A DNA stretch of 64,000 bases, from NCBI GenBank assembly GCA_050012175.1, contig JBEKHR010000001.1, positions 62,001-126,000 on the forward strand, read 5' to 3'. The translations under genes were made by a program, and so were the position numbers. Source of the stretch: CAVROP01 sp050012175. Lineage in GTDB: Bacteria; Acidobacteriota; Terriglobia; UBA7540. The notes beneath the pieces were generated by a model that saw only the letters and a list, made by a program, of their open reading frames with translations, searched no databases and was not told the DNA's origin. This document shows, in pieces, positions 32,517 to 40,469 of this stretch (the first letter of the stretch is position 1; each line of letters begins with the position of its first letter).

Positions 32517-33707
32517 TCAGCAACCGGCGAGAGCTTCGAGCAGTGGCTGGGCCTTGAGCATCAGCTCCGCATATTCTCCCTCGTCCTGCGAGTCAGCCAC
32601 GATGCCTCCCCCCACATTGAACACGGCCCGGTCGTCTGCAATGCACATGGTGCGAATCGCAACGCTGAAATCCATTGTACAGTAATCCAACCCGGGAAGG
32701 CCGCGAATTAGGCCCAGCGCGCCCATGGACACGCCTCGCGCGACCTGTTCGGTCTCCGCGAGGATTTGCATCGCCCGGATCTTGGGCGCGCCGGTGATCG
32801 AGCCGCAAGGAAACAACGCCCTCAGGATTTCGCAAATTCCGACTCCGCGTTGAAGCGTTCCCTCGACGTGAGAAACCAGGTGCAAAAGGTGGGGCAGACG
32901 TTCCGTCTCCCAAAGCCGCACCCGGATACTATTATAGTTGCAGATACGGCCCAGGTCGTTACGCAAAAGGTCAACAATCATCACATTCTCGCACCGGTCT
33001 TTGACGCTGGCGAGCAACCTCGATTTCACTTTGTCCTCCTCATCGCCCTGGCGGGCAATCGTGCCCTTGACGGGGCTGGCGAGGATCCGGTCGCCTGAAA
33101 CTCGAAAGAATCTCTCCGGCGAGTTACTGATGATCGTTCGAGCCGGGCTCTTCAGGAAGGCGCGAAACGGCGCGAGACTACGGCGCACTCGTTCGAAGAT
33201 TCGCTCGGCGGTGGTTCCGCCGAGGTTCACCGTGAATTGTTGCGTCAGATTTGCCTGATAAATGTCTCCGGCGGCAATATAAGCCTTGATCTTCGCGAGC
33301 GCATTCCGGTAAGAGACACGATCAAAATTAGCCGCGAATCTGGTGTTTCCAGCCGAGGGCTCGTCCTCCCCCCTGGTTTCCTCGAAGGGCAGCGCTTGAA
33401 CGAATGGATAATAGGCGAAGGAGACATCCGGCAGGGAACTGTCCACCACGAGTGGGACAGGCTCGAAGTGACGGCCCAGCTCATAGGAAAGGAAACCGAT
33501 CGCAGCCCCGGCGGGAAACTTTTGCGCGTGCTTCGTAATCCAGGGCGCAAGCTCTTGGAATGCCTCGAGACCTCCTTCCAGCACACTGACCGGGTATGTC
33601 GCCAGCCAAGTCTGCCAGGTGCCGTCCCCCGCCCACCGGCCTTCCAGGATGGCAGGTCGCACAGCGGCAGGAGTGCTGAGTATTTGATGCAGAAGGCTAT
33701 TCAACAT
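32517..33707 (-). CDS. pabB: Aminodeoxychorismate synthase component I
   Basis: A 396-residue chorismate-binding enzyme. The conserved C-terminal two thirds show AGDIYQANLTQQF, SNSPERFFRV, the PabB-specific lysine in ASPVKGTIAR, IVDLLRNDLGRI, the GSITGAPKIRAMQI loop, and VGGGIVADSQDEGEYAE. PabB with a PabA glutaminase makes 4-amino-4-deoxychorismate for folate. The PVKGT motif separates it from anthranilate synthase TrpE. The pabA gene is not visible here. It is transcribed toward pabC. Confidence 0.93.
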   Translation of the reverse strand: MLNSLLHQILSTPAAVRPAILEGRWAGDGTWQTWLATYPVSVLEGGLEAFQELAPWITKHAQKFPAGAAIGFLSYELGRHFEPVPLVVDSSLPDVSFAYYPFVQALPFEETRGEDEPSAGNTRFAANFDRVSYRNALAKIKAYIAAGDIYQANLTQQFTVNLGGTTAERIFERVRRSLAPFRAFLKSPARTIISNSPERFFRVSGDRILASPVKGTIARQGDEEDKVKSRLLASVKDRCENVMIVDLLRNDLGRICNYNSIRVRLWETERLPHLLHLVSHVEGTLQRGVGICEILRALFPCGSITGAPKIRAMQILAETEQVARGVSMGALGLIRGLPGLDYCTMDFSVAIRTMCIADDRAVFNVGGGIVADSQDEGEYAELMLKAQPLLEALAGC

Positions 33708-33789
33708 CCTGGATTACGGGCCTGAAACTTAGTGAGATCCCCGCGCCCCTAAAACTGGGACGGCTCGGCTTGCGCCAGGGGCTGCCAGG

Positions 33790-34500
33790 TTACCAGGAAA
33801 CACGAACCGTAAGCGGGTAGTTCAGGCGAATCAGGCAGAGAGTCTCGGGGGGCAGATTCACTTCGTGCCCTCTCGGCCACAGGATCTCGTAACCGATCGC
33901 CGCGGCGCCCGCGAGGGAGAGACCCATAGAAACGGCTGTAGCGCCGGACGCCACAGCTTTGATGGCACCGAAGCTTCCCAGTCCAACTCCACCTATAAGC
34001 GTCTTCCACGAAAGTGCGCGCCCGCCGGTCAAATGGCCTTCCGCGTCGATGTGCAGATCAAGTTTGCTGGACTTGTCCATCACCGCCAGAACACCTGCCA
34101 TCGGCTCAGCTTGGCCGTCGGGCAAAACGATCTTGTCAAAGCGGAGTCCAAGCTCCGCGGGACGGTGAACGTGGCCGGAATTGCGGATCATAGTGATGCG
34201 GCCATCGAGAATGCTGCCGGAAGGCAGCACGACGCGCCCCCCCACCAAGACGGGTTGCAGCAGACGGGCGGTGACGAGGTCGTTTGGGTGGTTGATCTGG
34301 GTGTGGATTCCGGAGAGCATCTGAATACTGACTTGGGTTTCTGCGGGGACGGTGACTTTATCCGAATGCATGGAGGATTCGGTGCTAGCTGGCCCCAGGC
34401 CGCTCCGGTGGGGCAGCGCCACGGGCACCTCACCTTCCTGTGCCAATGCTGTGATCGCGAGAAAACCTATCACCGTGATTGCCGTGAGTGCCTTATTCAT
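33790..34500 (-). CDS. Secreted protein with TrbI/VirB10-like beta domain
   Basis: A 236-residue protein with a signal peptide (MNKALTAITVIGFLAITALAQEG). The middle region VTVPAETQVSIQMLSGIHTQINHPNDLVTARLLQPVLVGGRVVLPSGSILDGRI resembles the OB-like beta domain of TrbI/VirB10 proteins, as found in many stand-alone acidobacterial exported proteins. A hydrophobic segment follows (about 165-205) and may be a membrane anchor or helix pair. There is no conjugation machinery nearby, so it is probably a stand-alone envelope protein. Confidence 0.65.
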   Translation of the reverse strand: MNKALTAITVIGFLAITALAQEGEVPVALPHRSGLGPASTESSMHSDKVTVPAETQVSIQMLSGIHTQINHPNDLVTARLLQPVLVGGRVVLPSGSILDGRITMIRNSGHVHRPAELGLRFDKIVLPDGQAEPMAGVLAVMDKSSKLDLHIDAEGHLTGGRALSWKTLIGGVGLGSFGAIKAVASGATAVSMGLSLAGAAAIGYEILWPRGHEVNLPPETLCLIRLNYPLTVRVSW

Positions 34501-34684
34501 GAAGTTTCACCTCATTAAAGGACTGCGCAGAAGCGCTTCCAGATCCACTTTCCCATCCGAATTAGAAAGGCGCCTCCCGGGCAAAATCCTTCACCCTCTC
34601 CCCGAACCGGCTGTTGAGTTAGTTGCTATTTTCCCCCTTCGCCGCTCAGAAATCAAGCTCTTGTTGGCAGGCGAAAGGAATAAG

Positions 34685-34770
34685 GCTCTCAGCTTTCAGC
34701 CGTCGGCGGTCAGTTAAGGAAAAGCCAGTGGGCTGCTTGCTGAGAGCTGATAGCTGACGGCTGAAAGCTA
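34685..34770. repeat. Inverted AGCTGA/TCAGCT-type units
   Basis: The left arm (34685-34712) has CTCTCAGCTTTCAGCCGTCGG and the right arm (34739-34770) has GAGAGCTGATAGCTGACGGC-type complement. The arms flank a 26-bp centre. The array lies just past the csp terminator. Confidence 0.6.
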
Positions 34771-34781
34771 TGGGACGGGGG

Positions 34782-34813
34782 AAATAAAAAGGCCCAACCA
34801 CTGGGGTTGGGCC
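34782..34813 (-). terminator. Rho-independent terminator of the cold-shock gene
   Basis: On the minus strand a GGCCCAACC...GGTTGGGCC stem (34813-34791) with a 5-nt loop is followed by a T-rich run (TTTTTATTT, 34790-34782). It lies 28 bp after the csp stop codon. Confidence 0.9.
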
Positions 34814-34840
34814 AGGAATTGCACAAACGGATGCTGCTGA

Positions 34841-35050
34841 TTACCCGACCTTTGTGACCTTGTCGGCCTGAGGTCCCTTTTGCCCCTGAATGATCTCGAA
34901 CTCAACTGTGTCGCCTTCTTGCAAGGTCTTGAAGCCTTCACCTTGGATGGCCGAGTAATGAACAAAAACATCAGCTCCGCCCTCCTGGCCGATGAAGCCA
35001 TATCCCTTGCTGTTGTTAAACCACTTTACCTTACCTTGAAGTCTTGCCAC
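34841..35050 (-). CDS. Cold-shock protein, CspA family
   Basis: A 69-residue single-domain nucleic-acid chaperone. RNP1 KGYGFI (15-20) and RNP2 VFVHY (28-32) are intact, and KVKWFNNSKGYGF and the VEFEIIQGQKGPQADKV end are typical. It starts at GTG 35050 with AAGGAGG 6 nt upstream. A long leader with a hairpin, a likely promoter and a clear terminator surround it, so it is a monocistronic unit. It would bind single-stranded RNA and aid translation at low temperature or generally. Confidence 0.97.
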   Translation of the reverse strand: MARLQGKVKWFNNSKGYGFIGQEGGADVFVHYSAIQGEGFKTLQEGDTVEFEIIQGQKGPQADKVTKVG

Positions 35051-35100
35051 TTGCGTCCTCCTTAACTGGTCTTTGCGGTTACCGCCGCGTCGGCGCGTCC

Positions 35101-35139
35101 AAGAACAGAAAAAGCCGAGAATCCCACAGGACCTCGGCT
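35101..35139 (-). terminator. Attenuator-like hairpin in the csp leader
   Basis: Minus-strand stem AGCCGAG (35139-35133) pairs with CTCGGCT (35119-35113) around a 13-nt loop and is followed directly by TTTTCTGTTCTT. It lies between the predicted promoter and the csp start, so it could end transcription early or be melted or bypassed under some condition. The plus-strand reading gives no T-run. Confidence 0.5.
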
Positions 35140-35194
35140 ACCCTCTACGCACACGTTCCCGGCGAGACACCTTGCTGACTCCTTACCGCTTAGT

Positions 35195-35222
35195 GATATA
35201 TTTTGCAGGGTAGCCTTGTCAA
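35195..35222 (-). promoter_or_regulatory. Candidate sigma-70 promoter of the csp gene
   Basis: TTGACA (35222-35217), a 16-bp spacer and TATATC (35200-35195). Transcription would begin near 35188 and give a leader of about 140 nt, similar to the long leaders of known csp mRNAs. Confidence 0.55.
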
Positions 35223-35262
35223 GAAAAATGTTACTGCCCAAGTCCTTGCGAAGTATTACGAA

Positions 35263-35802
35263 TTAGTCGTGAGTTGATTTGGTAAGAAGTAACCAGAAAA
35301 GTCCCACCAGAGTCTTGGCGTCGCGAATGCGCCTGGACCTAATCATCCTCATAACCTGCACCGGGGTGAAGTGCCCAACCTCGATCCGCTCGTCGGGGTC
35401 GGGTTGGGCTTTTGACCGTGTAAGTTCAGTCGCTTCGACCAGGAACATCTTCTCCGTGAGGATCCCTGGGCTGGGGAAAAAGTCGAATAAGAGCCGGAAT
35501 TTCTTAGCGCGATAGCCGGTTTCTTCCAAGAGTTCGCGCCGCGCGGCAGCGCGGGGTCTTTCTCCAGGCTCGAGACCTCCGGCGATCAATTCCCAGAGAG
35601 GCTGTTTCACGGCATACCGGTACTGCCTAACCAATACAATGCGGCCATCATTCGAATGGGCCAGAATCACGACCGAGCCCGCGTGTTCAACTACCTCCCG
35701 CTCCGCCCTGACACCGCCCGGCTCGATGATGCGGTCAACTCTCAATCGGATAAGCCTGCCTCTGTAGATTTCTGTGCTTTTGAGGACATGAAGCTTAGGC
35801 AC
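35263..35802 (-). CDS. Nudix hydrolase, ADP-ribose pyrophosphatase type
   Basis: A 179-residue hydrolase from GTG 35802, chosen because GGAGG (35816-35812) sits 9 nt upstream; the frame is open to 35889. The Nudix box GGLEPGERPRAAARRELLEETGY (about 75-97) fits Gx5Ex7REUxEExGU exactly. VVILAHSNDGRIVLVRQYRY and LWELIAGG before it, and LLFDFFPSPGILTEKMFLVEA after it, match NudF-like ADP-ribose pyrophosphatases. It removes ADP-ribose or related nucleotide sugars. The next gene on the strand is a small secreted protein with separate context. Confidence 0.92.
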   Translation of the reverse strand: MPKLHVLKSTEIYRGRLIRLRVDRIIEPGGVRAEREVVEHAGSVVILAHSNDGRIVLVRQYRYAVKQPLWELIAGGLEPGERPRAAARRELLEETGYRAKKFRLLFDFFPSPGILTEKMFLVEATELTRSKAQPDPDERIEVGHFTPVQVMRMIRSRRIRDAKTLVGLFWLLLTKSTHD

Positions 35803-35934
35803 GAAAAACACCCTCCGTCTTTGGTTTACTCGGACAGGGTGAGAGAGCCGTGCAGAGACCGCAGATGTAACCCCCTGGCCAGTTCGCAAGGGCGGTCCGC
35901 GAAGAGCACGAACCCGAGGCTCGAATTAGCCCCC

Positions 35935-36366
35935 TCAACCAGTGAAAGCGAATTTCTCGATAAGGGCTTTGGCGTCCTTTTCAGTTTGCGCAGCCTTAAG
36001 CGCGTCGCGGTCCTGCTTTATCTTATCCTTGAGCTTGTTGTAAGCGTCGATTTTGCCTTTCGCAGCATCTGCATCCTCTTTCAGGGTGGTAGGGTCGCTG
36101 GCGCGTTTTTGCAGACAATCGAGCAACCTGTCCACCGTGCCGGCGAAGAGCGAAAGGTGGGTCATCATGACCTTTTGGTGAAAAGCCTTTTCGAAATCCT
36201 GAAGGCTCTCCTTCTTTACGGTCTCCACCAGGTCCGTCACATTCTTCCTGTAATAGTTAACCATTCCTTCATCGTCACTGCAGACTTGGGCGGAGAGTTG
36301 CGACGAGCCGAGAGACAGCACGAAGGCACTTCCCAGAACGAGCGCGAAAACAGCCCAGCATTTCAT
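35935..36366 (-). CDS. Small secreted helical protein of unknown function
   Basis: A 143-residue protein with a clear signal peptide (MKCWAVFALVLGSAFVLSLGSSQLSAQ) and a lysine-rich, almost wholly helical mature part with a likely coiled coil (about 90-135: EDADAAKGKIDAYNKLKDKI). Two cysteines remain in the mature chain (about 29 and 84) and might pair. I do not recognise the family. It is divergent to the LytTR regulator, separated by about 380 bp. Confidence 0.7.
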   Translation of the reverse strand: MKCWAVFALVLGSAFVLSLGSSQLSAQVCSDDEGMVNYYRKNVTDLVETVKKESLQDFEKAFHQKVMMTHLSLFAGTVDRLLDCLQKRASDPTTLKEDADAAKGKIDAYNKLKDKIKQDRDALKAAQTEKDAKALIEKFAFTG

Positions 36367-36748
36367 ACTCGCACCTCAGCGGGTCTCTATCGAAATTTGT
36401 TGCGGCTTATCGCCTGTGCGGGCGATTGCCGCAGCGAACGTAGGACTTGTCAACAGCGGCAATGCTAGCACAAAGCGCGTGCGTTGTCGCTATACTGCGA
36501 ATCTTCAAAAAGGCAAGTTCCTGTGTGAGTCGAGTAGGGACCGTTCCTATGTTCGCAGTCTGGGAACGGCTCCGTTGAGGCTGCGCCAGATTCAAGGGCG
36601 GCATTTGCTGATCCGAGCCACGTCTGCCCTCCCCCTTGTTTTTCTGGGCCCCAACGGGCAAAAGGTTGGGTATAATGGGCGCATTCATAGGGCGGAGCGC
36701 CACCGCGGCGCTTGTAGTCATGGTGCTTGCAGGAGTAAATTGTGTTTT

Positions 36749-37522
36749 ATGAACATTACGGCTTTGATTGTGGACGATGAACAGCCCGCTCGCGACGAAT
36801 TGGCGTTTCTCCTGAAGGGATTTCCGGAGGTGGAAGTCGTTGGGCAAGGGAAGAACGGCGTGGAAGCCGTGAACCTGATCCGCGAGTTGAATCCTCAAGT
36901 TACTTTTCTTGACGTCCAGATGCCCGGCCTTGATGGTTTCGGGGTCATCAAGAAGCTGCTCGAAAAGAAGGTCCGTCTTCCTTACTTTGTCTTTGCCACA
37001 GCCTATGATAACTACGCCGTGCAGGCTTTCGAGGTGAACGCCCTGGACTATTTGTTGAAGCCCATCGCCAAGCCGCGACTTGAGAAGGCCGTCGCCAAGC
37101 TGCGCCACATGAGCGAAACAGCGGCGTCAACCCATGACAAGCTCGACCGCCTGGTGCAAATGATGGAAGAGCGCCCTGCGGCACAGAAGAACAAGCTGCT
37201 AGTGAAAAGCCAGGGACGCTTGTTCCTGGTCGATTCCGAGGAAATTATCTTCGCCAGCATCGAGGACGGGGTCATCAGCATTGTCACGCGTGATCTCGAA
37301 GGCCAATCCAACTTCCGCACGGTGGAAGAACTGCAGGGCAACCTCGATCCCAAGGTTTTCTGGCGAGTCCACCGCTCCTACCTGGTTAACGTGAACCACA
37401 TCAAGGAAGTCGTCCCCTGGTTCAAGAGTTCCTATCAACTCAAGATGCAGGATCGCAAGCAGACGGAAATCCCTGTCTCCCGAGCCCAAACCCGCAAGCT
37501 CCGCGAGTTGCTCAACCTTTAG
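36749..37522 (+). CDS. LytTR-family response regulator
   Basis: A 257-residue regulator from ATG 36749 with AGGAG upstream; the frame opens earlier, at 36416, but the receiver begins here (MNITALIVDDEQPARDEL). Phosphoacceptor D55 lies in VTFLDVQMPG, and the receiver ends LDYLLKPIAKPRL. The LytTR DNA-binding domain (about 150-255) shows EEIIFASIEDGVISIVT, FRTVEELQGNLDPKVFWRVHRSYLVNVNHIKEV and PVSRAQTRKLRELL. No cognate LytS-like kinase is adjacent. Confidence 0.95.
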   Translation: MNITALIVDDEQPARDELAFLLKGFPEVEVVGQGKNGVEAVNLIRELNPQVTFLDVQMPGLDGFGVIKKLLEKKVRLPYFVFATAYDNYAVQAFEVNALDYLLKPIAKPRLEKAVAKLRHMSETAASTHDKLDRLVQMMEERPAAQKNKLLVKSQGRLFLVDSEEIIFASIEDGVISIVTRDLEGQSNFRTVEELQGNLDPKVFWRVHRSYLVNVNHIKEVVPWFKSSYQLKMQDRKQTEIPVSRAQTRKLRELLNL

Positions 37523-37556
37523 CGGGTGGCTCCTGCTTGTCATTTGTCGCTGGAGC

Positions 37557-38792
37557 CTAAAGCACCACCGATTCCTCGATCAACCGCCCTTCGGCAAAAC
37601 GCTCGACACTAAGAGCGCGCGTATCCACGAGGCTCGACGTTCCGTTCAGAATCAGGTCCGCCAGGATCTTTCCGCTCGCCGGCGAGTGCATGACGCCGTG
37701 GCCGCTGAAGCCATTGGCGAGGAAAAGGCCGGGCACCTGGGGAACCGGCCCGAGGATCGCGTGGTGATCGGGCGTCATCTCGTAGAGGCCGGCCCAGCCG
37801 CGCGCGGGATTCACCTGGAGGTCCTCGAAGCACGGCACTCGCTTCACCGCACACATCAGGATCTTCTCCACGAATGCCGAATCGAAAGTAGTTTTGAATC
37901 CCGGCTTCTCCTCCGGATCATTCCACGCCAGCAGCAGGCCCAGTCCCTCCGGGCGGAAGTGGAAACCCGTCGCCATATCGATGGTCATGGGCGCCTGGTG
38001 TGCGATCTGCGGGAAAGGTTCCGTGGGCACGAGCATGCGGCGCAGGGGTTCGACGGGCAACTGCACGCACGCCATGCGCGCCACCTGCGCAGCCCAGGGC
38101 CCGGCGGCGTTCACCACCGTCCGCGTCTGCACGCGCCCGCGCGTGGTTTCAACGCCAACCACTCCGCTGTCATCCCACAGGATGGCGGTGACCTCCACGC
38201 CTTTTTCGATTCGCGCCCCGCGCTCCACAGCCCGCGCCGCGAATCCGTTCATCACGCTATAGGGGTCCACGAAGCCGTCCGTCGAGCAAAAACTCCCGCC
38301 CACCACGTCGTCCGCCCGCAGTTGCGGCACGATACGCAACACGTCCTCCGGCTTGAGCAACTCAGCCTGCTCGAAACCTAACTCCACCTGCCGCGCCTGG
38401 TTCGCCCGCAGGTACTCGAGGTGCCCCTTGCTGCTTGCCACAAACAAGTAGCCCTGCGGCCTGTAACCCGACGGGTGCCCAGTCAGTTCTTCAAACCTCG
38501 CAAGGAAGGGAATCGAGTAAAGCGACATTTGGATATTGACCTTGGTGGCGAACTGCGCCCGCACGCCGCCCATGCTCTTGCCTGTCGAGCCGAGCCCCTG
38601 GTGCGCCTCGCGCTCCAGCACCAGCACGTTGCTGCAACCCCTGTCCGTAAGGTGATAGGCAATGCTCGACCCGACGATCCCTCCACCCACAATCACCACA
38701 TCGGCTGATTTCGTCACTGGCCTCCCGAGGCTTGCTTCGTATTCCTGGATCCCGATGTGCTGCAGACTCGTCAGGCAATCCAGGGATTCCAT
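37557..38792 (-). CDS. FAD-dependent oxidoreductase, DAO family
   Basis: About 411 residues from ATG 38792; the frame is open to TTG 38822, and GTG at VTKSADVV is a third choice. The Rossmann FAD motif is VVIVGGGIVGSSIAYHL. The C-terminal DAO end is PARGWAGLYEMTPDHHAILGPVP...NGFSGHGVMHSPASGKILADLI. This matches sarcosine, glycine and proline oxidase-type enzymes that oxidise N-methyl or amino acids and use FAD. The substrate is not fixed by sequence. It abuts the interrupted hepT gene. Confidence 0.9.
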   Translation of the reverse strand: MESLDCLTSLQHIGIQEYEASLGRPVTKSADVVIVGGGIVGSSIAYHLTDRGCSNVLVLEREAHQGLGSTGKSMGGVRAQFATKVNIQMSLYSIPFLARFEELTGHPSGYRPQGYLFVASSKGHLEYLRANQARQVELGFEQAELLKPEDVLRIVPQLRADDVVGGSFCSTDGFVDPYSVMNGFAARAVERGARIEKGVEVTAILWDDSGVVGVETTRGRVQTRTVVNAAGPWAAQVARMACVQLPVEPLRRMLVPTEPFPQIAHQAPMTIDMATGFHFRPEGLGLLLAWNDPEEKPGFKTTFDSAFVEKILMCAVKRVPCFEDLQVNPARGWAGLYEMTPDHHAILGPVPQVPGLFLANGFSGHGVMHSPASGKILADLILNGTSSLVDTRALSVERFAEGRLIEESVVL

Positions 38793-38818
38793 CGCGGCCG
38801 AAAACCCTGACTCGGCCT

Positions 38819-39160
38819 TCAACCCTCGGGTGGCGGCACGAGCGGCTCAATGGCCTGGATCAAGTTTGGAAGATGTTCTTGGACGGTATCCCAGACGACT
38901 TGCAAATCAACGTCGTCATATTCATGGATAATCAGGTTTCGCATTCCAATCATCGCCGCCCATGGAACTTGCGAAATCCTTGCTCGTGTCGGTTGTGAAA
39001 TCCGGCGCGCCGCTTCTCCGGTAATCTCAAGGCGTCGAATCACTGCATCCTGACACTGGCTATCGCGAAGGAATTCTTCTTTCGTCTTGCCCAGAACATA
39101 GCCCAAGGCGAGTCATGCTGCTTCAAGGATATCGAGCAAATAGCCTGTATCACGCGGCAT
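38819..39160 (-). pseudogene. hepT: hepT-type HEPN toxin gene interrupted by an in-frame stop
   Basis: From ATG 39160 the minus-strand frame reads MPRDTGYLLDILEAA, then TGA (39115-39113), then LALGYVLGKTKEEFLRDSQ and the rest of a HepT/DUF86 protein, all in one frame. The HEPN catalytic motif RNLIIHEY (RX4HXY) is intact after the stop. Its start overlaps the end of mntA by 11 bp, the normal arrangement. The stop is most simply an Arg CGA to TGA change. A shorter product could begin at TTG 39106, but it would lack the first helix. Confidence 0.82.
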
Positions 39161-39458
39161 AGAGAACCTTTGCTGAACCCAGGATGGCCTTGCGGCGAAG
39201 GTAGTTCCGGCTAGCCTCAATTCCCTGCCGGGAAACGAGGTCAACCTCCCTGCCAAACATTCCTTTCAGTTCTTCCTCCATTTGGACCAAGTCAAACAGG
39301 CTCCGTTTCGAATCAGGCTTGAAGGTGACGAGGACGTCAACATCACTGTCAGGCCCGAAGTCGGCGCGCAGGGCAGAGCCGAAAATCGCAAATTGTGCAA
39401 CCTTCCATTTCCTACAGAACTCGCCGATCCTAACTTGGTCGATCTGTAGAATAGCCAT
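39150..39458 (-). CDS. mntA: MntA-type nucleotidyltransferase antitoxin
   Basis: A 102-residue minimal nucleotidyltransferase with the motif FGSALRADFGPDSDVDVLVTF, which fits GSX10DXD. In this family the enzyme AMPylates a tyrosine of the HEPN toxin HepT and so blocks its RNase. A GGAGAAG ribosome-binding site precedes ATG 39458. It is upstream of and overlaps hepT. Because the toxin gene carries a stop codon, this antitoxin may now be unneeded. Confidence 0.9.
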   Translation of the reverse strand: MAILQIDQVRIGEFCRKWKVAQFAIFGSALRADFGPDSDVDVLVTFKPDSKRSLFDLVQMEEELKGMFGREVDLVSRQGIEASRNYLRRKAILGSAKVLYAA

Positions 39459-39580
39459 TGCTTCTCCGCTGAAATTTCTCGTTCCAAAACTGATATTCTA
39501 CCTTGTGTCTGTTTGCTGATTTCAGACTTTTTCTTATGCCCCAGGCCCGCGCCTGGTGACTTCTGACTCCTGTCTTCTCG

Positions 39581-40447
39581 TCATTCCCCTTGTGTCTTCC
39601 CCCTGAAATGCCTTTCGATGGCCCTCACCAGCCCTGGAATCGTAGACTGCTTCGCTTCAATCGTCACAGTGAGTCCCAGCTTCCTGATCGTTTGCGAGGT
39701 GATCGGGCCAATTGAGGCGATGGCGGCCCCGCGCAACAATTCGGAGACATTGTTTTCGCCCGCCAGCTTGGCGAAATTGCTGGCGGTTGATGAGCTGGTG
39801 AAGGTAATGACATCGGGGGGCGGGGTAAGGAGGCGCTGCAATTCCCCGACGGGGAGTTGAGGAACGACGGTTTCATAAGCTTCGACGACTTCCACGCGCC
39901 CGCCCTTTTCCGTTAGGAGGCGCGGCACGACGTCGCGAGCAACTTTGGCGCGCGGGATCAGGAACGCTTTGCCGTGCAGGCCGCGATCGCCGAGGGCTTC
40001 AAGCAGACCCTCGGCCATGTATGCGCGCGGCGTCAGGTCAACTTTCACCCCGCTTTTTACGAACTCCTCTGCTGTCGCAGGGCCGATGGCGGCGATGATC
40101 AAGCCTTTCAGATCGCGCACATTGCGCCCGCAAGCTTCCAGCCGCCGCAGGAAATTGCGCGCCCCGTTGGCGGAGGTCACGAGCAGGACATCGAACTCTT
40201 CGAGGCGCCGGATGGCCGAATCGAGCGGCTCCCATGAGGCCGGGTCACGGATTTCAAGGGTGGGGATCTCGATCACTTCTGCGCCCAGCGCCGTTAACTG
40301 CTCTCTTAACGTGCCGGCCTGCTCGCGGGTGCGGGTAATCACGATACGCCTGCCGAAAAGCGGCAGGCGCTCGAAGCCATTGAGCTGTTCGCGAAGGCTC
40401 ACCACTTCACCCACAACGACGGGCCGCCGACCACCTACTGCCGACAA
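39581..40447 (-). CDS. hemD: Uroporphyrinogen-III synthase with a relic SUMT tail
   Basis: A 288-residue frame that closes hydroxymethylbilane to uroporphyrinogen III. HemD begins at about residue 31 (GRRIVITRTREQAGTLREQL) and shows VTSANGARNF, AAIGPATAE, FLIPRAKVARDVVP and TFTSSSTASNF. The first about 30 residues (VVVGEVVSLREQLNGFERLPL) match the very end of CobA-type uroporphyrinogen methyltransferases, which in many bacteria are fused to HemD. The methyltransferase itself is absent. The start is uncertain (TTG 40447 or an internal GTG). It lies 22 bp after hemC and is probably co-transcribed. Confidence 0.92.
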   Translation of the reverse strand: MSAVGGRRPVVVGEVVSLREQLNGFERLPLFGRRIVITRTREQAGTLREQLTALGAEVIEIPTLEIRDPASWEPLDSAIRRLEEFDVLLVTSANGARNFLRRLEACGRNVRDLKGLIIAAIGPATAEEFVKSGVKVDLTPRAYMAEGLLEALGDRGLHGKAFLIPRAKVARDVVPRLLTEKGGRVEVVEAYETVVPQLPVGELQRLLTPPPDVITFTSSSTASNFAKLAGENNVSELLRGAAIASIGPITSQTIRKLGLTVTIEAKQSTIPGLVRAIERHFRGKTQGE

Positions 40448-40469
40448 GCGCCCTCGGATTGCCGACGAT

